From Candidatus Limnocylindrales bacterium (GTDB taxonomy: Bacteria; Chloroflexota; Limnocylindria; Limnocylindrales; CSP1-4), in contig JAUSJS010000051.1 of NCBI GenBank assembly GCA_030647575.1, positions 1 through 31,753 of the forward strand: a stretch of 31,753 nucleotides of DNA, in the 5' to 3' direction. The number at the start of each line of letters is the position of its first letter. The first letter of the stretch is position 1. This document shows, piece by piece, positions 23,043 to 29,568 of the stretch. Made by a program: the position numbers and the translations under genes. The notes under the pieces are model-generated. The model saw only the letters and a program-made list of their open reading frames with translations, made no database searches and was not told the DNA's origin.

Positions 23043-23201
23043 GTGATCGCCCGGGCCGGCGCGTTGGTCAATGACGGCCGTCGCAACGCGAGCTACCTCG
23101 AAATCCTTGCCGAGCGTGGCAGACTTGCGATCTGGCGGCGGTCCATGGCGACCGGCCGGCCCACGCTGCTGTACGAAGGCGCGCGTTCCTCGCGCCGCTG
23201 A
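23043..23201 (+). CDS. Possible small protein, 52 residues
   Basis: Not recognised. GTG at 23043 follows GGGGGG by five bases and the frame ends 14 bp before the next gene. The product (ends YEGARSSRR) contains a plausible folded core, SYLEILAERGRLAIWRRSM, and is less repetitive than the non-coding frames around it. The frame is also open upstream to a GTG at 22947. No homology can be claimed; it may be chance. Confidence 0.3.
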   Translation: MIARAGALVNDGRRNASYLEILAERGRLAIWRRSMATGRPTLLYEGARSSRR

Positions 23202-23215
23202 GCTGGAGGCGATCG

Positions 23216-24019
23216 ATGGCCAAGGGCCGCACTGGATCTGGGAAGGGCAAGGGGACCAAGGACGCGTTCATCGACGCGATGACGCAGCTCGTGGGGGATG
23301 TAAAAGGCGCGGTCGACCCGCTGTCGAAGCGCGCCGGCAAGGAGCTTCGAAAGCTCGAGAAGCGCCTGGTGGCGGCGCGTGCCACCGAGACCAAACGCCG
23401 GGCCCAGTTGACCTCGGCCCAGGGATCGAAGGGGCGAAAGCAAGTCGGCAAACGTACGAAGCAGGCCGGAGACGCCGCCAAGGAGGTCGCCGCGCTCGCC
23501 GCAAGGATCGCGAGCCTGGCGGCCTCGGCGGCCGGGAGCGCCGCCGGAACCGTCGGTGGCAGGGTAAGCAGGGCAGCCAGGGAGGTCGGCACGGCCGCGA
23601 CGCAGGCCGTGGAATCCGTCTCGCCGATCAAGGGACCCCGGCTCGAGACGCCCGCATCGAAGGCGGCCGCGACGGCGGCGATCGGCGGCATCCTGGCCGC
23701 GAAGGCCGGGACCAGCCGGCGGCGACCAACCGGGGCCAAGCGGGCAACGAGCAAGCCGGCCACGCGACGGGCAGCGACGGCGGCGGCGGGATCGGCGGCG
23801 GCGGGATCGGCGGCGGCCCCCAATGCGGCGAAGCACACGTCGGCCATGGCGCCAAAGGTGGCCACGACCCGCGAGCCGGCGGGAATGCGCAAGCCGGCCG
23901 CAACCACACGAAAGCCGGCGGCCTCGACACGGAAGCCCGCCACGTCCCGAGTCACGACCTCCGCGCCACGTCAACGCCCACGTCCGGCCGACGGCAGTGC
24001 CGGCGACAGTTCGACCTGA
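23216..24019 (+). CDS. Basic Ala/Lys/Arg-rich protein with histone-H1/AlgP-like C-terminal repeats
   Basis: 267 residues. Residues 1-75 are a charged, probably helical domain (KDAFIDAMTQLVGDVKGAVD, then KELRKLEKRLVAARATETKR). Residues 80-165 are Ala/Gly-rich helices reminiscent of phasins. The C-terminal 100 residues are an unstructured basic tail with repeats RKPAATTRKPAASTRKPATS. Such tails occur in bacterial histone-H1-like proteins, AlgP and PhaF and bind DNA or other polyanions. It lies directly before ppx and overlaps it by 23 bp, so a role in coating polyphosphate or nucleoid is a reasonable guess. GGAGG six bases before the ATG fixes the start. No specific family is claimed. Confidence 0.7.
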   Translation: MAKGRTGSGKGKGTKDAFIDAMTQLVGDVKGAVDPLSKRAGKELRKLEKRLVAARATETKRRAQLTSAQGSKGRKQVGKRTKQAGDAAKEVAALAARIASLAASAAGSAAGTVGGRVSRAAREVGTAATQAVESVSPIKGPRLETPASKAAATAAIGGILAAKAGTSRRRPTGAKRATSKPATRRAATAAAGSAAAGSAAAPNAAKHTSAMAPKVATTREPAGMRKPAATTRKPAASTRKPATSRVTTSAPRQRPRPADGSAGDSST

Positions 24020-25001
24020 CCCAGTTCCGGAGCCAGCGCCGGGTGGTCTGCCACCCGAGGTCGAGCCGGTAGTCGGCGCATCGGTCGACCTGGGCGCAAC
24101 GTCCGTCCATCTCCTCGTGGCGGCGATCGCGGGTCATCGGCTCCAGTCGCTTGTCGATGAATCCGTCTTCCTCGGCCTTGGCCGGGCGGTTGCCGAACGA
24201 GGACACCTCGGTCGCCGCGCTCGCGCGGAGCTGACCGAGACGCTGGTCCGCTACGCGGACACGGCACGCGGCCTGGGCGCGACCCACCTCACGTTGATCG
24301 GTACCGAGCCGATCCGGCGCGCGGCCGACGCCAGCGCCATCGTCCACGAGGTCGGCGTTGCGACCGGCCTTCCGCTCCACGTCCTGTCCCACGAGGAGGA
24401 GGCGTACCTGACGATCATTGGCGTGACGGAGGGGCTACCGGTCGACCACGAGACCCTGGTTGTCGATGTCGGCGGCGGCAGCTCCGAGTTCTGCGTGGTC
24501 GATCCGACCCGGCGCCCGCGAGCCATCGGCCTGCGGCTCGGATCCGCCGGACTGACGGATCGTTTCGTGGCCCACGATCCCCCCACGACGAGCGAGCTCG
24601 CGACGATGCGCGCCGCCGCGCTCGAAACGGTCGGAGCCGCCCCAGACGCGCAGCCCGTGGAGATCGTTGCCGTTGGTGGGACCGCATCGAACCTGCTCAA
24701 GCTCATCCCGGCCGCCGCACTCGACCGGTCGCTGACTCGCGAGCGGATCGAGGAAGCCCTGGCGACCCTTTCGACCGACCCCGCCGCGGTCGTCGCCGAG
24801 CGCCATCTGGTCAACCCCATCCGCGCCAGGATCCTGCCGGGCGGCGCCGCGATCATGGCCGCCATCACCGCGCGCTACGGGGTCGACAGGATTCGCGTCT
24901 CCGACGCCGGGATTCGCGAAGGAGCGATCCTGGCCGTGGCGCACGCCGGGTGGGCCTGGCGAGACCGCCTGGCGGAGCTCGCCCACGGCTGGCGCGGTTG
25001 A
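23997..25001 (+). CDS. ppx: Exopolyphosphatase / Ppx-GppA family phosphatase
   Basis: 334 residues, the short form without a C-terminal HD domain. ASKHA-fold motifs: phosphate loop 1 ASVDLGATSVHLLVA, GTEPIRRAADA, the catalytic-Glu region SHEEEAYLTIIGV, loop 2 LVVDVGGGSSEF, IVAVGGTASNL and near the end RILPGGAAIMAA and DAGIREGAIL. It removes terminal phosphates from polyphosphate or converts pppGpp to ppGpp; which one cannot be told. No ATG is usable; GTG 23997 is the last plausible start before the first conserved strand and overlaps the upstream gene by 23 bp. Its ribosome site is weak. It converges with the CYTH-CHAD gene. Confidence 0.85.
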   Translation: MPATVRPDPVPEPAPGGLPPEVEPVVGASVDLGATSVHLLVAAIAGHRLQSLVDESVFLGLGRAVAERGHLGRRARAELTETLVRYADTARGLGATHLTLIGTEPIRRAADASAIVHEVGVATGLPLHVLSHEEEAYLTIIGVTEGLPVDHETLVVDVGGGSSEFCVVDPTRRPRAIGLRLGSAGLTDRFVAHDPPTTSELATMRAAALETVGAAPDAQPVEIVAVGGTASNLLKLIPAAALDRSLTRERIEEALATLSTDPAAVVAERHLVNPIRARILPGGAAIMAAITARYGVDRIRVSDAGIREGAILAVAHAGWAWRDRLAELAHGWRG

Positions 25002-25024
25002 GCGAGGTTCAGTCGAGACCCGGC

Positions 25025-25038
25025 CCACCGGTCGGTGG
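25025..25038. terminator. Small hairpin between convergent ppx and CYTH-CHAD genes
   Basis: CCACC (25025-25029) and GGTGG (25034-25038) pair across a GGTC loop. It sits in the 49-bp gap between the two stops. There is no T-run; the stem is short, so this is weak evidence for termination. Confidence 0.25.
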
Positions 25039-25050
25039 AGTGCCGCGCCG

Positions 25051-26853
25051 CTAAAGGCCTGCGACCACCCGGCCGAGCGCCCGCCGGAAGCCGATCCCGG
25101 CCACGCCGCGCCAGGCCGGCCCGACCGATCGGCGGAGTCGAGCGACCTCGCGCTCACGGCTGACCAGGTACCGCCCGATGGCCGCGCTCTCGACGGCCGA
25201 CAGGTCGCCGGCATGCTCGACCAGGAAGGTTCTGGCCATCGACGCCGCCACGTCGGCATCGTTGAGCAGCCCGAGGTGATCCTGCAGTGCGGTGACCCTG
25301 GCGATCAGCGGCGCCGAATCGTCGCCGAGCGCCTCGCGCACGAACTCCAGCGAGTAGCGCAGCCACTTGCCGGCGATCCGCAGCTCATGGAGGGTCTCCA
25401 CATCCGACCAGCGCAGGACCGGTTCATAGCCGCGGACATGCTCGTAGGCCGTCCAGATGCGAGAGGCTGTGGTGTCGCGGATGCGATGCGGCTGGGTCGG
25501 CCCGACCGGCAGGACCGCCGCACCCTCGGTTCGAACGAAGTCGCGGTAGTCGTCGACCCAGCGCCTGAACCCCTCCGAATCGAGCTCGCGAATGAGCAGG
25601 ACGCGAGCATCGTCGCGATGCGTCCGCCAGTCGGCGAGGAGCGGCTCCAGGGCGCGCTGCTCGGTGATGGGAAGGTCCGCGCGGTAGACGTCGGCGGCCC
25701 CGAGCAGCACGTCGAGGTCCCGAACCGCCCCGAGGCGCGCGGCAACTTCCCGCAGGCCGCTGCGGTAGCGCTTCGTTCGTCCTGCCCGGAAGGCGGCACC
25801 GAAGACGCGCCAGGCGGCACGCTGGCGTCGGGTCGCGACGCGCATCGCGTGGACGTCCGCCAGGTCGTGCCCCGAGCGAACCCCGGCCTCCCGGGCGATC
25901 ATCCGCGCGAGGTGGAAGCGCATGACCTTGCGTCCGGCCTCGGCAACGTGATCGTCGGCGGTCACCCCGGGCGTCTTCCCGACGACCAGGCGTCCGTCCG
26001 GCGATGCCGGCGGCTCGGTCGTCTCCTCGACCATGTCAGAGGTGGAGGGAACGACCTCGTGGCGCTCGGTGCCCGGCGACAAACCGCCACTGCCCGGCGC
26101 CAGCCCGCCACTGCCCGGGCCGGAGCTCTCCGCCAGGTCGGCCTCGGTGCTGCTCTCGCCGGCGATCCGGCCGTTGGTCGGCTGAGGCGCCACTCGACGC
26201 CGGGCGTCACCGCGGGCCCCGAGCGCGGCCAGCGCGGCCTCGAGCTTGCTCCCGCTCGAGGGGGCCAGCGCCGGGTCGACAGCGAAAACCGCGGCCAATC
26301 CGGCCAGCCGATCCTCCGAGCCCTTCACCAGCTCGGCCTCCAGTTCGACGAACCGATCGACGACACGAGAACGCGCCACGACATCAACCTCGTCGAGGCT
26401 CAGCTCGACCCGCGTTTCGCCATCGCGCACGATCCGTTTGCGGCGCAGCTGGCGGATCGTCACGACTTCGACCAGGGGGGCGTCCCCGGCCAGCTCCAGG
26501 ACCAGGGAGCGTGCGTCGGACGCGGGCCAGTCCAGCGGCCCCGCGGTCCGGTCCGCGGGCCCTTCGAGCTCCTCGCGCCGGACCGAACCACCGGCGCCCT
26601 CGGTCCGAGCGAGGGCCTTGACCGATACGGTGGTGTCGCTTCCGCTGTGTCGAAGCCGGACCGCGAAGCCGGCGCGCGCCATCGCGCCGTCCGCGGTATC
26701 GACGTAGCGATCCTCGAACTGCGACGCGCGCGCCGCCGACCCGGCGCTGAACGAGCCGATCTCCTCGGCGACGAGGTACCGCTCGGCGCCGGCAAGGTCC
26801 ACGACGCGGTATTTGAGCTCGACCTCGACCGGTCGCTCGACCTCCTGGCTCAT
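25051..26853 (-). CDS. CYTH-CHAD domain protein
   Basis: 600 residues. The N-terminal CYTH domain (about 8-200) has the ExExK motif as VEVELKYRV (E10, E12, K14) and later FEDRYVDT, VRLRHSG and RVELSLDEVDVV, the Arg/Lys/Glu-lined tunnel that binds triphosphate. A Pro/Gly/Ser linker follows with near-repeats PGSGG. The C-terminal CHAD domain (about 305-595) is helical and rich in His/Arg, with HAMRVATRRQRAAWRVF, AVRDLDVLL and LHELRIAGKWLRYSLEF. CHAD domains bind polyphosphate and CYTH domains are triphosphatases or polyphosphate-related enzymes. Its ATG overlaps the ppk stop (ATGA), which couples it to polyphosphate synthesis. An open frame continues further upstream, but only inside ppk. Confidence 0.92.
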   Translation of the reverse strand: MSQEVERPVEVELKYRVVDLAGAERYLVAEEIGSFSAGSAARASQFEDRYVDTADGAMARAGFAVRLRHSGSDTTVSVKALARTEGAGGSVRREELEGPADRTAGPLDWPASDARSLVLELAGDAPLVEVVTIRQLRRKRIVRDGETRVELSLDEVDVVARSRVVDRFVELEAELVKGSEDRLAGLAAVFAVDPALAPSSGSKLEAALAALGARGDARRRVAPQPTNGRIAGESSTEADLAESSGPGSGGLAPGSGGLSPGTERHEVVPSTSDMVEETTEPPASPDGRLVVGKTPGVTADDHVAEAGRKVMRFHLARMIAREAGVRSGHDLADVHAMRVATRRQRAAWRVFGAAFRAGRTKRYRSGLREVAARLGAVRDLDVLLGAADVYRADLPITEQRALEPLLADWRTHRDDARVLLIRELDSEGFRRWVDDYRDFVRTEGAAVLPVGPTQPHRIRDTTASRIWTAYEHVRGYEPVLRWSDVETLHELRIAGKWLRYSLEFVREALGDDSAPLIARVTALQDHLGLLNDADVAASMARTFLVEHAGDLSAVESAAIGRYLVSREREVARLRRSVGPAWRGVAGIGFRRALGRVVAGL

Positions 26854-29027
26854 GCGCGTGGATCGAGCGAACCGGCGCCGGCACCGGGGCGGTGCGGGGT
26901 CGCGGCCAGCTGGCCGCGGTCGAGCGCATCCTCCTTGAGCGTCTCGAAGGTATCCACTGTGCCGGCGCGACCGAGCAGCGTCTCCGTGCGGACCCAGGTC
27001 GCGTCCGGCTGGAGCTGCCACGACCGGCGGTCGTCGGCGAGCATGACGTCGATGATCGAGGAGAGGCGCGCCCGCGCGTCGGGGTCCTCGACCGGGGCGA
27101 CCGCCTCGATCCGCCGGTCCAGGTTGCGGTCCATCAGGTCGGCCGAGCCGATGTACCACTCACGATCGCCGCCGTTCTCGAAGCCCCAGATCCGCGAGTG
27201 CTCCAGGAACTCGCCGATGATCGAGCGGACCCGGATGCGTTCCGAGATTCCCGGCAGCCCCGGCTGGATCGAGCAGGCGCCACGGACGATGAGCTCGATG
27301 TCGACCCCGGCCTGGGCCGCTCGATAGAGCGCCTCGATCACCGCCACGTCGACGATCGCGTTGAGCTTGAGCACGATCCGTCCCGGGCGGCCGGCCGCCA
27401 CATGACCGACTTCACGCTCGACCAGGTCGAGGAACCGCGAGCGCAGGCTGTGCGGCGCGACCAGGATGCGCCGGAATACCCGCTGGCGCGACAGCCCGGT
27501 CAGCACGTTGAACAGGTCGGTCACGTCCGCCCCGATCTCCGGCCGGCAGGTCAGGAGGCCCAGATCGACATAGATGCGGGCGGTCTTGTGGTTGTAGTTG
27601 CCGGTCCCGATATGGACGTAGCGACGAAGGCCGGAGCCCTCGCGGCGGACGACCAGCGCCGTCTTCGAGTGGGTCTTGAGCCCGACCAGGCCGTAGACGA
27701 CGTGGGCACCGGCGCGCTCCAGCTTGCGCGCCCAGATGATGTTGGCCTCCTCGTCGAAGCGGGCTTTGATCTCGACCAGGACCACGACCTGCTTGCCGCG
27801 CTCCGCGGCGCGGATGAGCGACTGGAGGATGGGCGAGTCGCCGGTGGTCCGGTAGAGGGTCTGCTTGATGGTCAGCACGTCGGGGTCGTCGGCGGCCTGG
27901 GTGATGAAGCGCTCGACCGATGCGCCGAACGACTCGTACGGATGGTGGACCAGGACGTCTCCGGCGCGGATCGCCGCGAACACGTCGGCCGGCTCGTCCT
28001 CGTCGGGCGGGATCAGGCGCGGCGGGGTGACCGGCGTCCAGGCCGGCGGCTTGAGGTCCGGCCGGTCGAGATCCGCGATGGCCCACAGGCCGGTCAGGTC
28101 GAGCATGCCGCTGACCTCGAAGCAGTCGGCCTCGTCAAGACCCAGGCCGCGGAGCAAGAGGGCGCGAGTGGCGGCCGGCATCGACCGTTCCACCTCGAGC
28201 CGGACGGCCTCACCGAAGCGGCGGCGGCGAAGCTCCTCCTCGATCGCGAGCAGGAGATCGTCCGCCTCGTCCTCCTCGATCGCCAGGTCCGCGTTGCGAG
28301 TGACCCTGAAGAGGTGGTGCTCCTCGACTTCCATGCCGCTGAACAGCGCGTCCAGGTTGGCCTCGATCAGCTGGTCGATCAGGACGAAGCGCGACGGCTC
28401 CACCTCCAGCAGCCGAGGCAGGATCTGCGGGACCTTGACCCGGGCGAAAAGCCGCTCGCCCGTGTCCGGGTCGCGCAACCCGACCGCGATCGACAGGCTG
28501 AGCGTGGAGATGTACGGGAACGGATGCCCCGGGTCGACCGCCAGCGGGGTCAGGACCGGAAAGATCTCGTCGAGGAACCGCTGCCGGAGCGCGTCGTGGT
28601 GCTCCGGAATGGCCGAGTACTCAACAAGCTGGATGCCCTCCGCGGCGAGCGCCCGGCGGATCGACACGTAGATCGCCGAGTGATCGGCGACGAGGCCGAG
28701 CACTCGCTCGCGTGCGGCCGCGAGCTGCTCCTCGGCCGTCCGTCCGTCCGGCGCATGGGCGACCTTGCCGGCCTCGACCTGCTGGCGCAGGCCGGCGATC
28801 CGGACCTGGAAGAACTCGTCGAGGTTGTCGGCGAAAATGGCCAGGAACCTGACTCGCTCGAGCAGGGCGTTGCGCGCGTCGCGCGCCTCGAACAGGACCC
28901 GCGCGTTGAATTCAAGCCAGGACAGCTCCCGGTTGAGGTAGGGGAACGGGGCCTGCGGTCGAGCCGGGCGGCGCGGGCGAGGCGCGATTGCCGGTCGGGC
29001 GGGCGCGCCGGGTTCGATGGCGGCCAT
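26850..29027 (-). CDS. ppk: Polyphosphate kinase 1
   Basis: 725 residues. Reversibly polymerises the gamma phosphate of ATP into polyphosphate. The N-terminal domain begins YLNRELSWLEFNARVLFEA. The two phospholipase-D-like catalytic domains follow: GLKTHSKTALVVRR holds H453, equivalent to the autophosphorylated His of E. coli PPK1 (His435), then YVHIGTGNYNHKTARIYVD. The second essential His is H610 in EFLEHSRIWGFENGG, followed by YIGSADLMDRN. A short Pro/Arg-rich leader of about 28 residues precedes the domain. ATG 29027 is preceded by AGGAG at a long distance of 14 bases, inside a small hairpin. The stop overlaps the CYTH-CHAD start. Confidence 0.97.
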   Translation of the reverse strand: MAAIEPGAPARPAIAPRPRRPARPQAPFPYLNRELSWLEFNARVLFEARDARNALLERVRFLAIFADNLDEFFQVRIAGLRQQVEAGKVAHAPDGRTAEEQLAAARERVLGLVADHSAIYVSIRRALAAEGIQLVEYSAIPEHHDALRQRFLDEIFPVLTPLAVDPGHPFPYISTLSLSIAVGLRDPDTGERLFARVKVPQILPRLLEVEPSRFVLIDQLIEANLDALFSGMEVEEHHLFRVTRNADLAIEEDEADDLLLAIEEELRRRRFGEAVRLEVERSMPAATRALLLRGLGLDEADCFEVSGMLDLTGLWAIADLDRPDLKPPAWTPVTPPRLIPPDEDEPADVFAAIRAGDVLVHHPYESFGASVERFITQAADDPDVLTIKQTLYRTTGDSPILQSLIRAAERGKQVVVLVEIKARFDEEANIIWARKLERAGAHVVYGLVGLKTHSKTALVVRREGSGLRRYVHIGTGNYNHKTARIYVDLGLLTCRPEIGADVTDLFNVLTGLSRQRVFRRILVAPHSLRSRFLDLVEREVGHVAAGRPGRIVLKLNAIVDVAVIEALYRAAQAGVDIELIVRGACSIQPGLPGISERIRVRSIIGEFLEHSRIWGFENGGDREWYIGSADLMDRNLDRRIEAVAPVEDPDARARLSSIIDVMLADDRRSWQLQPDATWVRTETLLGRAGTVDTFETLKEDALDRGQLAATPHRPGAGAGSLDPRA

Positions 29028-29031
29028 CGGC

Positions 29032-29087
29032 GGAGTTCGGACTCCTGGAATGCGGCCGCCAAACAGGCGACCGGGCCGGCGAGGATA
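29032..29087 (-). promoter_or_regulatory. ppk promoter -10 and hairpin covering its ribosome site
   Basis: On the minus strand TATCCT (plus 29082-29087) gives a predicted start near 29075 and a leader of about 48 nt. In that leader GGAGT-CCGA-ACTCC (plus 29045-29032) forms a 5-bp hairpin whose left arm contains the only AGGAG before the ATG. The structure could limit translation of ppk; it is short and unproven. Confidence 0.35.
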
Positions 29088-29128
29088 GCACGCCGATGTG
29101 AAAAGCCGGGCCTCTGCAGATCAGACGA

Positions 29129-29530
29129 TCATGCGTGCGCCTCATGGCGTGTGCCGACATCGACCGAATCGGCGCCTGCATGTCGCCGCTCCGTGCACTC
29201 GGGACAGGGACAGCGCTGGCGCAGCAGCGCGTAGGTGTAGTAGCCGGTGTGGTGCCCGTCGCCCCAGGTCGGGGCGATCGCGTAGCCACCGACGAGGGCG
29301 ATGTCGACGAGGCGGGTCTGCTCGGCGGTGAGGGTCGGGCCACTGTCGAGCCAGCCGGGCATGCCGGCCTCGCCACGGCAGAAGGCGCACGGGCAAAGCC
29401 AGCGAAGCATCGTCGTGTCGTAGACCGTGGTGTGCCCATCGGGCCAGCCGATCTCAAGGCGGCCGGCCGCCCGGTCGGCGTGGATGGATGCCGGCGCGAC
29501 CTGGCCGACGGTGGGCGATGGCTGGGTCAT
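29129..29530 (-). CDS. DUF971 (gamma-butyrobetaine hydroxylase-like N-terminal) protein
   Basis: 133 residues. The core LEIGWPDGHTTVYDTTMLRWLCPCAFC matches the DUF971 domain, which forms the small N-terminal metal-binding part of gamma-butyrobetaine hydroxylases and also occurs alone, often near iron-sulfur or redox genes. It has two C-x-C-x2-C clusters, C46/C48/C51 and C107/C109/C112, so it probably binds zinc or a similar metal. ATG 29530 is chosen: TAGCAT lies seven bases upstream and the domain begins soon after; the frame continues upstream only with low-complexity sequence. It is divergent from the P-type ATPase. Function unknown. Confidence 0.75.
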   Translation of the reverse strand: MTQPSPTVGQVAPASIHADRAAGRLEIGWPDGHTTVYDTTMLRWLCPCAFCRGEAGMPGWLDSGPTLTAEQTRLVDIALVGGYAIAPTWGDGHHTGYYTYALLRQRCPCPECTERRHAGADSVDVGTRHEAHA

Positions 29531-29568
29531 GCCGTCGATGCTACGCCGTTGCGCGATGATGGGGGCTG
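29531..29568. promoter_or_regulatory. 38-bp divergent gap between DUF971 and ATPase genes
   Basis: On the minus strand TAGCAT (plus 29538-29543) is seven bases before the DUF971 ATG, close to the leaderless signature. On the plus strand GGGGG at 29561-29565 may serve as ribosome site for the ATPase. The gap is too short for two independent leadered promoters, so overlapping promoter elements are expected. Confidence 0.35.

Noticed and set aside
22618..23046. A 142-codon frame in the pstS upstream gap
   Set aside because: No ribosome site, no folded-looking segment, and it begins inside the pho-box-like array.
26080..26130. Near-repeats in the CYTH-CHAD linker as a mobile or regulatory repeat
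   Set aside because: They are in frame and encode a Pro/Gly/Ser linker (PGSGG); a simple protein linker explains them.
25051..27159. A longer CYTH-CHAD protein starting inside ppk
   Set aside because: The extra codons overlap ppk coding sequence and have no family similarity; the ATG at 26853 overlaps the ppk stop and directly precedes the CYTH ExExK motif.
26892..29234. A 780-codon plus-strand frame opposite ppk
   Set aside because: ppk has all catalytic motifs on the minus strand; this frame is its shadow.
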